The notes under the pieces are model-generated. The model worked only from the letters and a program-made list of their open reading frames with translations. It was not told where the DNA came from and did not search any database. A DNA stretch of 64,000 nt, taken from positions 62,001-126,000 of the forward strand of contig NZ_JACJOG010000038.1 of the NCBI RefSeq assembly GCF_014695375.1, written 5' to 3'. The translations under genes and the position numbers were made by a program. The DNA is from Coleofasciculus sp. FACHB-T130 (GTDB lineage: Bacteria > Cyanobacteriota > Cyanobacteriia > Cyanobacteriales > FACHB-T130). This document shows positions 43,869 through 53,296 of this stretch, one piece after another (within the stretch, counting starts at the first letter, position 1; every line of letters starts with the position of its first letter).

Positions 43869-44555
43869 ATGGGGGCGTGGAGCCAGACTGTAAAAGGTTT
43901 GCTAAATCTATTTCTGAAGTCCAACTGCCCACTCTGCCAGCGCCCGACTTCTCAAGAATTTTGCGAAGACTGTCAGCGGCAACTGCAACGCTGTCAGATG
44001 TCCAATCCTAACCAATTTTGGCAAGGCCAACTACCCGTGTTTGCTTGGGGCGGATATGGAGGGGCAATGAAGAGAGCGATCGCTGCCCTAAAATATGAAA
44101 ACCATCCCCAACTGGCTCGTCCGTTGGGTCATTGGCTTGCTCAAGCATGGCTGAATTCTCCGGTATCCGCTCAGCTCAAATTAACCGTAGTGCCCATCCC
44201 CATGCACCCCTCCAAAGTGAGTCAGCGAGGCTACAATCAGGCAGATTTACTGGCTCAAAGCTTTTGCGATTATACCGGCTACCCCATGCGATCTCTGGGT
44301 TTGGAACGGGTACGGGCGACAGAGGCTCAGTTTAGCTTATCTGGCACCGAGCGAGAAAAAAACTTAGCTGGCGCTTTCTCACTTGGAAAAGAATTTCTTC
44401 GTAGCCGTCCATCTACGCCAGTCCTGTTATTAGATGACATTTACACCACGGGAGCAACCGCTCAATCTGCGGCTCAAACGCTCGCACAACATGGAATTCA
44501 AGTCTATGGTTTGGTTGCAGTCGCTACTCCTAAAAGGGTGAAGGATGATGGTTGA
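43869..44555 (+). CDS. comF: ComF-family phosphoribosyltransferase-like protein
   Basis: 228 aa from ATG 43869 (GATGAGG upstream); a longer TTG frame from 43803 is less likely. The N-terminal zinc-finger pattern CPLCQRPTSQEFCEDC is followed by a type I PRTase domain with VPIPMHPSKVSQRGYNQADL and the PRPP loop VLLLDDIYTTGATAQ. ComF is required for DNA uptake in transformable bacteria. Divergent from the giant kinase; convergent with the small transporter. Confidence 0.93.
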   Translation: MGAWSQTVKGLLNLFLKSNCPLCQRPTSQEFCEDCQRQLQRCQMSNPNQFWQGQLPVFAWGGYGGAMKRAIAALKYENHPQLARPLGHWLAQAWLNSPVSAQLKLTVVPIPMHPSKVSQRGYNQADLLAQSFCDYTGYPMRSLGLERVRATEAQFSLSGTEREKNLAGAFSLGKEFLRSRPSTPVLLLDDIYTTGATAQSAAQTLAQHGIQVYGLVAVATPKRVKDDG

Positions 44556-44662
44556 TACGAACCAATTAGCAATTACTAATGACACCCGGTGTGCAACTTT
44601 CTGTATTTTCGCCCAATCAATAGGGGTTAAGAAAAAGTGGCGCAGGGCGTAATGCACGAAAT

Positions 44663-45031
44663 TTAATTTTTCCAAATCACCAACACCACGCCGCTGATAA
44701 TCAGACCCAAACCCACCACGCGGCTCAAAGGAATCGCTTCTCGGAAAATAAAATAACCCAGCAGCACAGAGAATACATAAGTCAGACTTACCGCAGGGCC
44801 AGCGATGCTGAGATTCACCCGCGTCAGTAGCAAAATATAAACAAAAGCCCCTAAACCATAGCAAGCCAGACCCGCTAGAAGTTCTGGTGTACCGAGAATG
44901 CTGAAAAGATGACCGATCCAATTAGCTGCATTGACTCTGCCTAACTTCAAAGCTCCAGCTTTGAGCAAAAATTGCCCTGCAACGCTCGCTAGGATCGAAA
45001 TCAGGAATAACCCAAATTCTGGTGAATTCAC
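44663..45031 (-). CDS. Small EamA/SMR-like membrane transporter
   Basis: 122 aa with four hydrophobic helices, half the size of a full EamA transporter, so it probably works as a dimer. Motifs: SVAGQFLLKAGALKLG at the start, AVSLTYVFSVLLGYFIFREA and a final hydrophobic helix ending VIWKN. Substrate unknown. ATG start at 45029-45031. Confidence 0.8.
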   Translation of the reverse strand: MNSPEFGLFLISILASVAGQFLLKAGALKLGRVNAANWIGHLFSILGTPELLAGLACYGLGAFVYILLLTRVNLSIAGPAVSLTYVFSVLLGYFIFREAIPLSRVVGLGLIISGVVLVIWKN

Positions 45032-45147
45032 AGAAATATCAATAAAGTGAGGAGATCCGTCTCTAAGTTTACAGCCATCCGAGGCTGAGCCAGAGCTAGA
45101 ATCGACTCAAAGGGATCGCAACGTAAATTCAAGCAAATCAGAGTGTT

Positions 45148-45834
45148 ATGACGAGCGTACTTCAGTCTCCCTATACCAGCGAGCAAATGGCGGTTTGGAT
45201 ACGCGGCTTGCTAATGGTTGCTTGGGCAGACGGCAATTTTGACGCCGAAGAACAGAAATTAATTTCATCGCTGACTCAGAACCAAGTAGCGCCCACAATG
45301 GATTTGGGATCGCTCGAACCGATTACTGCCGATGAATTAGCAGCGGCTTTTAAGCAAGATGCCAGAAGCGCAGAAGATTTCCTGCGTACCGCTGTGATGG
45401 TGGCAGTCGCAGATGGCGTTTATTCCTCCAGCGAGGATGAATTGCTATTCCAGTTTTGTGAGGCATTAGGACAGCAGCCGAAAGCGCTTTCATTGCTGCG
45501 GCAAACGCTGATTCCTACCTCAGAAAGCGAGATTTCCGCTGACTCGGACAAAGGAGCAGCGGCTCGGATTCGGCAGCGGGATGTGCTGCGCCCAGTACGG
45601 GTATGGCTTGATGGGTTAGAAATTCACGATCCGCGATTGGCGAGATTCTTGTGCAAAATGATTCCTGCCCAATGCCCGTTTGAGCGCGATGTCAAGCTAT
45701 TTGGTCACAAAATTGTCCACATTCCACCGCTGTGTAAGCTCAATCCCATCTACGAACAGTTAGTAGGTTTGCGCTTTCGCGCTTTATCCTATTTGGCGGA
45801 TGATTGTGGTGAAGATGTGTCACCGTATTGTTAA
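45148..45834 (+). CDS. TerB-like domain fused to Mo-dependent nitrogenase C-terminal domain
   Basis: 228 aa. Residues ~10-125 form a TerB-like helical domain with two AWADGNFDAEE / AVADGVYSSSEDE acidic metal-type motifs. Residues ~145-228 match the Mo-dependent nitrogenase C-terminal family (WLDGLEIHDPRLARFLCKMI, PAQCPFERDVKLFG, CKLNPIYEQLVGLRFRALSY). Despite the family name no nif gene is nearby, so a nitrogenase link cannot be claimed. Function unknown; probably cytoplasmic. obgE follows after a repeat-rich gap. Confidence 0.85.
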   Translation: MTSVLQSPYTSEQMAVWIRGLLMVAWADGNFDAEEQKLISSLTQNQVAPTMDLGSLEPITADELAAAFKQDARSAEDFLRTAVMVAVADGVYSSSEDELLFQFCEALGQQPKALSLLRQTLIPTSESEISADSDKGAAARIRQRDVLRPVRVWLDGLEIHDPRLARFLCKMIPAQCPFERDVKLFGHKIVHIPPLCKLNPIYEQLVGLRFRALSYLADDCGEDVSPYC

Positions 45835-45843
45835 TGGAAGACT

Positions 45844-45890
45844 GGCTAATGGCTAATGGTTCATGATTCATGGTTCATGGTTCATGGCAT
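45844..45890. repeat. Heptamer repeats TGGCTAA and TGGTTCA
   Basis: Two GGCTAAT units followed by four TGGTTCA-type units in the gap before obgE. Confidence 0.75.
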
Positions 45891-45941
45891 CCCGGAGCAA
45901 ACGATCAATCAGTAACAATTAGCAATTAGCAAAGGAAATTT

Positions 45942-46961
45942 ATGCAATTTATCGATCAGGTAGAAGTTGAAGTGGAGGCGGGGAAAGGGGGCGATGGAAT
46001 TGTCGCTTTCCGACGGGAAAAATATGTGCCAGCTGGGGGTCCATCCGGGGGGAATGGCGGTCGCGGTGGTTCGCTGATTCTAGAGGTGGTTGAGAATTTG
46101 CAAACCTTGCTGGACTTCAAGTATACCCATCGTTTCAAGGCTGAAGACGGTTCGCGCGGAGGTCCCAATAATCGCACGGGTGCCGCGGGACGCGATCGCG
46201 TGATTCATGTTCCCCGTGGCACGATGGTTTATGATGCCGAAACGGATGAGTTGCTGAGCGATTTGGTTGAGACAGGGCAAACTTTCTGTGTGGCGAAGGG
46301 TGGCAAGGGGGGTTTGGGAAATCAGCACTTTTTGAGCAACCGCAATCGAGCGCCGGATTATGCTTTAGACGGATTGCCAGGTGAAAAACGGCAGCTGCGT
46401 TTAGAACTGAAGCTCTTAGCTGAGGTGGGGATTATTGGTTTACCCAATGCCGGTAAGTCTACGCTGATTTCGGCGATTTCAGCGGCACGACCGAAGGTAG
46501 CAGATTATCCTTTTACAACGTTGGTGCCGAATCTGGGGGTGGTACGCAAACCCAGCGGTGACGGCACCGTATTTGCTGATATTCCAGGTTTAATTGAGGG
46601 TGCCCATATGGGTGCCGGGTTGGGACACGACTTTTTGCGTCATATCGAGCGTACCCGATTACTGCTGCACTTGATTGATGGGACTAGCGAAGATCCCGTT
46701 GTTGCGTATCAAACGATACAGCAGGAGCTGCACTCTTACGGTCGGGGGCTAGCAAATCGTCCGCAGATTGTGGCGCTGAACAAGGTGGATGCGATCGATC
46801 CCGATCGTGATGTGGAAGCGATCGCGCAACAGCTTCGTCAGTTAAGTCATGCACCCGTATTCCTGATTTCAGGGGTTGCTGGCATTGGACTAGATCAAAT
46901 GTTGCACGAAGTTTGGCAGACCCTCGCTCAACTGGATGAACTAGCCACCATTAATCATTAA
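45942..46961 (+). CDS. obgE: GTPase Obg/CgtA
   Basis: 339 aa. The Gly-rich Obg fold (~1-157) has [20 protein letters not shown]; the GTPase domain has [10 protein letters not shown] (G1), the G2/G3 region with [20 protein letters not shown], and NKVD (G4). No long C-terminal OCT domain. Obg binds the 50S subunit in late ribosome assembly and stress control. ATG 45942 with AGCAAAGGAAA upstream. An AT-rich terminator follows. Confidence 0.97.
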   Translation: MQFIDQVEVEVEAGKGGDGIVAFRREKYVPAGGPSGGNGGRGGSLILEVVENLQTLLDFKYTHRFKAEDGSRGGPNNRTGAAGRDRVIHVPRGTMVYDAETDELLSDLVETGQTFCVAKGGKGGLGNQHFLSNRNRAPDYALDGLPGEKRQLRLELKLLAEVGIIGLPNAGKSTLISAISAARPKVADYPFTTLVPNLGVVRKPSGDGTVFADIPGLIEGAHMGAGLGHDFLRHIERTRLLLHLIDGTSEDPVVAYQTIQQELHSYGRGLANRPQIVALNKVDAIDPDRDVEAIAQQLRQLSHAPVFLISGVAGIGLDQMLHEVWQTLAQLDELATINH

Positions 46962-46965
46962 TAAC

Positions 46966-47010
46966 TAAAAATTAAAAATGCAAGAATTTATCTTTCATTT
47001 TTAATTTTTA
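46966..47010 (+). terminator. AT-rich hairpin after obgE
   Basis: Perfect 15-bp arms 46966-46980 and 46996-47010, related in sequence to the 1454-1495 hairpin. Confidence 0.75.
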
Positions 47011-47171
47011 CTTGTGACTTTTGCTGGGGATTAGTCCTAATAACGCTTACAAATTACTGAATTCTTAGATTCGTTTGAGGTTAGAAACCTAACCAGTGTG
47101 AGTTTTTTCTCAAAACAAGCTAACAATTTTCAGTAATTAATCTCATCCTCCGCTTACTTGAGAAATACAAA

Positions 47172-47966
47172 TTATTTCGTTGCGACTACAGCAAGATTCC
47201 AGGCAAAACGCTTCATTAAAGGAATCTTTTTCATAACGCCATCCATCTTCTCTAACCGTTGATAATTGGGTGCCAATCTTTCATGTTCAATAATAATTTT
47301 CTTCCAGTAACGTTCCTTATTCGGATCGATTTTTTCAATTAAATAGAAGCGTAGAAAAATCCACAGCGTTGCCAACCAAAACGTATCGTAAGACGTTTCT
47401 GAAAACTGGGATTTGACAAAATTGACAATATTAATATCCAGCGGCGTTTCATCTTCAGTCCGCACTTTCGTCGCAATCCGGCGGTACACATTAATGACTG
47501 GATTGTGTTTCAGAGGGTCCCAAAAACAAGCTTTTCCACCCGGTTTAAGCACCCGGTGCATTTCCCGAATGGCGAGTTTCGGATTGGGTAAATGGTGCAA
47601 CAAATTCGAGGCGTAGACAATATCAAAACTATTATCGGGGCAATCGAGCGCGATCGCATTCATGGTTCGCCCCTCAATCTCGACGCCGTTTTTCTCTGCC
47701 AGTTGTAGGGCGACTTCCACCATGCCGGGAGAGTAGTCAGATGCCACGCACAGCGCCCCTTTTTTGGCAAAGTAAACGCTATTTTCCCCAGCACCACACC
47801 CTAAATCGAGAAGCTTTTTGCCTCTGATATCTCCCAGTCGTCCGAGGATGAAACGATTTTCAGGGGAAGTACAAGCTTCAAAATAATCTTTAACTTTGAT
47901 TCCATCTACATCAATGGTGGATGCCCATTGATCGTGGAATTTTTTCTCTTTGTCAAAAATATCCAT
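47172..47966 (-). CDS. Class I SAM-dependent methyltransferase
   Basis: 264 aa. Motif I KLLDLGCGAGENSVYFAKKG (~51-70), acidic DYSPGMVE, and FDIVYASNLLHHLPNPKLA with LKPGGKACF are classic Methyltransf_11 features. The C-terminal helices (FLRFYLIEKIDPNKERYWK) may bind membrane or substrate. Substrate unknown. ATG start at 47964-47966. Its upstream gap holds duplicated CGCAAAGGT units. Confidence 0.88.
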   Translation of the reverse strand: MDIFDKEKKFHDQWASTIDVDGIKVKDYFEACTSPENRFILGRLGDIRGKKLLDLGCGAGENSVYFAKKGALCVASDYSPGMVEVALQLAEKNGVEIEGRTMNAIALDCPDNSFDIVYASNLLHHLPNPKLAIREMHRVLKPGGKACFWDPLKHNPVINVYRRIATKVRTEDETPLDINIVNFVKSQFSETSYDTFWLATLWIFLRFYLIEKIDPNKERYWKKIIIEHERLAPNYQRLEKMDGVMKKIPLMKRFAWNLAVVATK

Positions 47967-47977
47967 AATTAAGAATT

Positions 47978-48041
47978 AAACGCAAAGGTTCGCAAAGGTA
48001 AACGCAAAGGTACGCAAAGGATTTTCTCACTTTGCGTACCT
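47978..48041. repeat. Tandem 22-bp repeat and hairpin downstream of leuA
   Basis: Two copies of AAACGCAAAGGTNCGCAAAGG (47978-47999, 48000-48021). The second copy pairs with CTTTGCGTACCT (48030-48041) to form a 12-bp stem just after leuA on the minus strand, so it may also terminate transcription. Confidence 0.7.
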
Positions 48042-48058
48042 CTATGGCTGTTTGCGGT

Positions 48059-49669
48059 TTATACTTTTTGGGAGATTACTGCCGATCGCGTCTCTTCTTT
48101 TTCCAAGGCAACATACAAGCGATTCAGGGCGTTGACATAGGCTTGGGCGGAGGCGACGATGATATCGGTGTTGGCAGCATGACCGGAGAATACTCGATCT
48201 TGGTGCCGTAGGCGAATCGTAACTTCTCCGATGGCGTCAATTCCAGCCGTTACCGATTGAACGGAAAATTCAATCAGTTGGTTGGGGACGTTGACGACGC
48301 GGTTGATTGCTTTATAAACGGCATCTACGGGTCCCGTACCGATGGCGGCGTCGGTGAGTTCTTCGCCTGCGGGAGTGCGAAGTGTAACGGTTGCGGTGGG
48401 CTGAGAGTTGCTGCCGCAAGAGACTTGCACCAATTCTAAGCGGAAAAGTTCTGGGGCTTGTTGGATTTCATCGTTAGCGATCGCTTCCAAATCCCAATCG
48501 GTGATTTCTTTCTTTTTATCCGCTAAGTCTTTAAACTTCAGAAAGGCTTTATTTAACTCACTTTCTGATAGTTCAAATCCCAATTCTTTCAGTCGAGCGC
48601 TGAAGGCATGGCGACCGGAATGTTTGCCCAGTACAATCTGATTATCGGTTAAACCGATAGATTGGGCATCCATAATTTCGTAGGTGAGCTTGTTTTTCAG
48701 CACCCCATCTTGGTGAATGCCAGACTCGTGTGCAAAAGCATTTGCGCCCACAATTGCTTTATTCGGCTGCACCAACATCCCTGTTAAGTTAGAAACTAAC
48801 CGAGATGTTTTGTAAATCTGCTTTGTGTCAATATTCGTGAGGGGTTCTTCTGACTCCTCTGGGCGTCCTAAAAATGGATTGTAATACTGACGCCGGACAT
48901 GGAGTGCCATCACCAATTCTTCGAGTGAAGCATTCCCGGCTCTTTCGCCAATGCCGTTAATGGTGCATTCTAGCTGTCGTGCGCCATTTTTCACGGCTTC
49001 CAAGAAGTTCGCCACCGCCAAGCCTAAGTCATTATGACCGTGTACGGAAATGATTGCTTGGTCAATATTCGGCACATTCTCTTTAATTCCCTTAATTAAG
49101 TCACCAAACTCGCTGGGAGTCATGTAACCAACGGTATCGGGAATATTGACAGTTTTGGCACCCGCCGCAATTGTCCGCTCTAGCACTTGGTAGAGGAACT
49201 CTGGATCGGAGCGAGCGGCATCCATTGGGGAGAATTCTACATCGTCCATGAAGGATTTAGCGTAGGCGACCATTTCTTCTGCGATCGCTAACACTTCAGC
49301 CCTTGTCTTTCTTAGCTGATATTCTAAGTGAATATCAGATGTTGAAATAAAGGTGTGAATCCTACCTTTTACCGCCGGTTTTAGCGCTTCTGCCGCGGCT
49401 TCAATATCTGCTTTGATCGCTCTTGCCAAACTACAGATAACTGGGCCATCTTCTGTCCCGACTGTCTTGGCAATTTTCTGAACTGCCTCGAAATCTCCTG
49501 GGCTAGCATAAGCGAAACCCGCTTCAATCACATCCACGCCCAAACGAGCCAATTGTCGCGCGATACTCAGCTTTTCGTCTACATTCAGAGTTGCGCCGGG
49601 GCACTGTTCCCCATCTCGAAGGGTCGTATCGAAAATAATAATCCGGTCTTGGCTAGGTTCAACGTTCAT
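48059..49669 (-). CDS. leuA: 2-isopropylmalate synthase
   Basis: 536 aa, normal length. First committed step of leucine synthesis: acetyl-CoA plus 2-oxoisovalerate. The [12 protein letters not shown] motif is at the N-terminus, [15 protein letters not shown] provides the metal His residues, and [12 protein letters not shown] follows. The C-terminal regulatory (leucine-binding) domain is complete (~385-536). ATG start at 49667-49669. Confidence 0.97.
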   Translation of the reverse strand: MNVEPSQDRIIIFDTTLRDGEQCPGATLNVDEKLSIARQLARLGVDVIEAGFAYASPGDFEAVQKIAKTVGTEDGPVICSLARAIKADIEAAAEALKPAVKGRIHTFISTSDIHLEYQLRKTRAEVLAIAEEMVAYAKSFMDDVEFSPMDAARSDPEFLYQVLERTIAAGAKTVNIPDTVGYMTPSEFGDLIKGIKENVPNIDQAIISVHGHNDLGLAVANFLEAVKNGARQLECTINGIGERAGNASLEELVMALHVRRQYYNPFLGRPEESEEPLTNIDTKQIYKTSRLVSNLTGMLVQPNKAIVGANAFAHESGIHQDGVLKNKLTYEIMDAQSIGLTDNQIVLGKHSGRHAFSARLKELGFELSESELNKAFLKFKDLADKKKEITDWDLEAIANDEIQQAPELFRLELVQVSCGSNSQPTATVTLRTPAGEELTDAAIGTGPVDAVYKAINRVVNVPNQLIEFSVQSVTAGIDAIGEVTIRLRHQDRVFSGHAANTDIIVASAQAYVNALNRLYVALEKEETRSAVISQKV

Positions 49670-49765
49670 AGGTCAAAAAAAACACATCCTTCAACTTTGA
49701 TTCATTCGCCGTTAGTCATTAGTTCTTGCTAATTAGTTATAGCCAAAAAAACTAAGGTTTGAAGA

Positions 49766-50287
49766 CTAATATTCAGTTTTTTCAATAAATTCCCGAATTT
49801 CATTCAGGTCTATGTAGCGATCTGTAGCGTTTCTTAGCTCTCTCGCTATCATTCCTTCTGTGGAAACTACTGTAATATGCGTATTTTTAGAACGTAACAG
49901 TTCGATGGCTCTTTCAAAATCGCCATCTCCACTGAATAAAACTACTCGATCGTACTGTTCTACTGTATTAAACATATCTACAACAATTTCAATATCTAAG
50001 TTCGCCTTTTGCGAATAGCGACCGGAAGTATCATCGTAATATTCTTTAAGAATTTTTGTACGGACGGTGTATCCCAAACTAATTAGTGCGTCTCGAAATC
50101 CTCGCTGATCCTGTGGATCTTTTAGCCCGGTGTACCAGAAGGCGTTGATGAGATTTGTATCGGGCTGTTCCTTTCTAAAGTATTCCAATACTCGCCTAGG
50201 ATCGAAAAACCAACCATTTTTTTGTTGAGCGTAGAACATATTGTTCCCGTCTACAAAAATAGAAAGACGGTTCATTAAGAAAGCCAT
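49766..50287 (-). CDS. NYN-domain (LabA/DUF88-like) protein
   Basis: 173 aa, one NYN/PIN-like nuclease domain. The motifs IFVDGNNMFYAQ, KANLDIEIVVDMF, VVLFSGDGDFERAIELLRS supply the acidic active-site residues. Related LabA proteins affect circadian output in Synechococcus; PIN-type RNase activity is possible. Start ATG 50287 or the second ATG at 50272. Confidence 0.87.
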   Translation of the reverse strand: MAFLMNRLSIFVDGNNMFYAQQKNGWFFDPRRVLEYFRKEQPDTNLINAFWYTGLKDPQDQRGFRDALISLGYTVRTKILKEYYDDTSGRYSQKANLDIEIVVDMFNTVEQYDRVVLFSGDGDFERAIELLRSKNTHITVVSTEGMIARELRNATDRYIDLNEIREFIEKTEY

Positions 50288-50605
50288 AGAAACTAAAACC
50301 TAAAATTTGTAGAAAAGAATTTTAGTGGAATGATTTATTCTAGCAATTTGTTACGAATATTTATTCATAAGTACTTTAGTGCAATCCCTATTCTTTTTTA
50401 TCTTTCCGGATCTCCCCAAAACCTGCTGGCATTCAGGAGGTTTTTCGGGCAAAATCGGCGATTAAAGTCGAAAAAGGGGAACAGCACCGATAAAGTCAAA
50501 CATAACTTCTTCTTTAAACTCTACCTTAGTTGAGGACTCTATTACTGTCCTAGTGGACACTATCGTATAGTTAGGGCAAGTAGTTAAGCACTGCCTTTAT
50601 AGTAT
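50288..50605. other. Intergenic region, 318 bp, with terminator
   Basis: Holds a 9-bp stem with one mismatch (AACCTGCTG 50420-50428, CAGGAGGTT 50434-50442) plus T-run to 50445, oriented for plus-strand termination, and the promoter region of the NYN gene. No further gene seen. Confidence 0.5.
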
Positions 50606-51448
50606 TTACAGGTAAGAACACCAATCACTCCAACTACCAGCATATAGCTTGCCCGTATGAACTCCCGCTATTTCTAAAGACAACAGATTTACGCAGGCGG
50701 TAACGCCAGAACCACAGTAGACTAAAACCTCCTCAGCTTGCTCTAAGCCTACCCATCGTGCGCGTTGTTCCGTCATCGGTCGTAGGTAAGATTGACTACT
50801 CGATACTTCCTGCCAAGGATAGTTTACGGCTCCGGGGATATGACCGGCAATTGGGTCAATGGGTTCTTGTTCGCCAGAAAAGCGATCGCCTTCCCGCGAA
50901 TCTACCAATACCACTCCTGGCAAGTCTTTTCTAGCTTTGACGGTTTCAATATCTACTACCCAGTCTTGTCGCACCTGAGGCACAAACTTGCCTCTGTGTG
51001 GCGTTGGAAGAACGTCTGTAACCGGATATTCCTCTGCCTGCCATCCCGAAAAGCCGCCATCTAACAAAGCCACGCGATCGTGCCCTAGGTAGCGCAACAG
51101 CCACCAGAGACGTGCAGCAAAGGCAAATCGGGAATCATCATAGGCAACAACCAAGGTTTCCTGAAAATTTACTCCAATGGCTGCTAACTTCTTGGCTAAT
51201 TCATCGGGATTGGGCAATGGATGCCTTCCCCCGTGCTGTCCGACGGGTGCAGAAAGGTCTTTGTTGAGATCCAGATAGTAGGCACCGGGAATGTGACTGG
51301 TGAGATACTGCTGGTGTCCCAATTCCGGATTGGCAAGGGAAAAGCGACAGTCCACGACGATAACTTGCGAAAGCTCCGGAGCCGCTGCGCTAAGGTTCAG
51401 GTGTTCAAAAAGCCACTGGGCGGAAACGACAAAAGGGGTATCGGTCAT
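50606..51448 (-). CDS. Rhodanese-type sulfurtransferase
   Basis: 280 aa from ATG 51448; a TTG six codons earlier is possible. Two rhodanese domains: the first with VIVVDCRFSLANPELGHQQY and the catalytic second with VLVDSREGDRFSGEQEPID, AGHIPGAVNYPW and the active-site loop VYCGSGVTA (Cys ~243). It resembles thiosulfate/3-mercaptopyruvate sulfurtransferase; CGSGVTA favours the mercaptopyruvate type. Confidence 0.93.
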   Translation of the reverse strand: MTDTPFVVSAQWLFEHLNLSAAAPELSQVIVVDCRFSLANPELGHQQYLTSHIPGAYYLDLNKDLSAPVGQHGGRHPLPNPDELAKKLAAIGVNFQETLVVAYDDSRFAFAARLWWLLRYLGHDRVALLDGGFSGWQAEEYPVTDVLPTPHRGKFVPQVRQDWVVDIETVKARKDLPGVVLVDSREGDRFSGEQEPIDPIAGHIPGAVNYPWQEVSSSQSYLRPMTEQRARWVGLEQAEEVLVYCGSGVTACVNLLSLEIAGVHTGKLYAGSWSDWCSYL

Positions 51449-51667
51449 TGACTTGACTCTTTGCAATCAAAACAGTGTACAAGTCTTCAGGGAGCGATCG
51501 CATCTGTGTTGCCACGGCAATAGTGGAGAAGCTATCGCGTTTCTGTTTAGAATTCAACTCCAAGTATCCATGCGACTCACTTACAATTTATAGAGTTAGC
51601 TGAGTATTAGAACCAATAAAATAGATAGCAAGACACGAAATTATCGCTAAGCTGGAAAGGTTACATT

Positions 51668-52010
51668 TTGACCAAAACTAAACCAGTTTCACCCAATAAA
51701 CTGCAACCCGTTGGTAATGCATTTAATCAGCGGTATGATAAACTTTTGATTTGCTTATTAGAAAGATTTCACGAGCGGTTTTCAAGAATAAATGACCGAA
51801 AGTTTCTCACTTTAGAGCTTCCATAGAGCAACATCTTGGTAATCAGGGCTTCATGTTATCTCGTATTAAAGAGGCTGAAGTGATTGATGCATTATGTAAA
51901 AAGTGGGTTCAGGAGTGGGCAAGCGTAGCCGAAGTCGTGCAGTTTGCCTAAGAGTCACTCGTCATCTGGAAAAATTAAATTTAGTTTCAACTGAGCTTAA
52001 GCAGTTTTTG
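51668..52010 (+). pseudogene. Possible decayed gene between sulfurtransferase and mnmC-like gene
   Basis: TTG 51668 to TAG 51824-51826 encodes a 52-residue stretch with LLICLLERFHERFSRINDR. Further frames continue protein-like: FMLSRIKEAEVIDALCKKW to a TAA near 51948, then VTRHLEKLNLVSTELKQF. The fragments look like one helical protein broken by a stop and frameshifts. No family recognised; a chance reading is not excluded. Confidence 0.35.
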
Positions 52011-52044
52011 CAGTGCTTTATTAACCTGCCTTCCTCTCTAAAAA

Positions 52045-52932
52045 ATGCAAGACATGGGCATCTTCACACCTCAACTCACCGCTGATGGCTCATTCACCTT
52101 CTTTTCAGAAGAGTTTGGCGAAACTTTTCATAGTCAGCAGGGTGCGAAGAAGGAAGCCGAACTTAAGTTTGTCGAACCCACTCAACTCAGGCAGAAAGCA
52201 CAGCAACCAACATTACATTTGTTGGATATTTGTTATGGTCTGGGCTACAACACCGCGGCGGCTTTGGAAACGATTTGGGAAGTGAATCCAAATTGCCGAG
52301 TGGAGTGGGTGGGGCTGGAACTAGATGCATCGGTACCAAAAGCAGCGATCGCGCATCATCTTTTGAACCACTGGAATCCAGAAAACGCTCAAATTTTCCA
52401 CCAGCTAGCCACTTCTGGCAAAGTTCAGACCGAACGCCTCAATGCTCAGCTAATCGTGGGAGATGCCAGAGCCACAATTCAGCAGATATACCACTCAAAC
52501 TTCCGGGCAGATGCGATTTTTCTCGATCCTTTTTCACCCCCCCGATGTCCGCAATTGTGGACGGTGGAATTCTTAAGCTGGGTTGCCAAGTGCTTAAAAC
52601 CCGATGGGAGACTTGCCACTTATTCTTGTGCGGCGGCGGTGCGGGCTGCTTTAATCGCCGCTGGGTTACAAATTGGTGCGACATTCCCTGTGGGAAGGCG
52701 ATCGCCTGGAACGGTCGCTAGTTTTACAAACCTAGATATAGCGGCGCTTTCAGTACAAGAACAAGAGCATTTGCACACCAAAGCTGCCATTCCCTACCGC
52801 GACCCTCATCTGTGCGAACCTGCTGATGCGATTTTGCAGCGTCGTCAAATCGATCAACAAGCCAGTGCTTTAGAGCCAACCTCTCATTGGAAAAAGCGTT
52901 GGTTATTTCAATCTCAGCTCAGAATTCAATAG
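52045..52932 (+). CDS. MnmC-like tRNA methyltransferase domain protein
   Basis: 295 aa. Corresponds to the methyltransferase half of E. coli MnmC, without the FAD oxidase half, as usual in cyanobacteria. Visible: LTADGSFTFFSEEFGETFHS, LDICYGLGYNTAAAL (SAM motif), LELDA, and FLDPFSPPRCPQLWT. It should methylate the wobble uridine modification of certain tRNAs. Start ATG 52045. The last ~25 residues recur, decayed and out of frame, immediately downstream (52935-53009). Confidence 0.85.
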   Translation: MQDMGIFTPQLTADGSFTFFSEEFGETFHSQQGAKKEAELKFVEPTQLRQKAQQPTLHLLDICYGLGYNTAAALETIWEVNPNCRVEWVGLELDASVPKAAIAHHLLNHWNPENAQIFHQLATSGKVQTERLNAQLIVGDARATIQQIYHSNFRADAIFLDPFSPPRCPQLWTVEFLSWVAKCLKPDGRLATYSCAAAVRAALIAAGLQIGATFPVGRRSPGTVASFTNLDIAALSVQEQEHLHTKAAIPYRDPHLCEPADAILQRRQIDQQASALEPTSHWKKRWLFQSQLRIQ

Positions 52933-53296
52933 CTCTACAAGCAAGTGCTTTAGAACAAACCTCTGCTTGCAAACAGTGCGGGTTATTACAGTCCGCGATC
53001 GGGATTGAATGGGATCGCCGCAATGGTCTAGGTCTCAAACGGCGGTGTATAATCGTAGCATTCTTTGCAATCGCTCAAGTGAAAGATTATTAACTTTTAA
53101 GAACTGCCTGACCGAACCCGGACAGATAAAGAATCTCCGAATTTTGTAGGTTATCAGAAGATTAAATCGATGCCTTGATGCCTGAAGACGGAAGCTGCAA
53201 TCAAGATGTCTGCTAAGTGCTGTTAATATCCGTGAAAAACCCGATTCCACGGTTAAGCTATTCGCTCATACTAAAAACAAATTTATGTTATAAATC
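52933..53296. other. Spacer with decayed copy of the mnmC-like 3' end
   Basis: 52938-53009 aligns to 52858-52929 at 53 of 72 positions, offset 80 bp and therefore out of frame with the gene. In its own frame it reads QASALEQTSACKQCGLLQSA against QASALEPTSHWKKRWLFQSQ of the gene. Many changes fall at third codon positions. The rest, to 53296, shows no gene. Confidence 0.55.
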
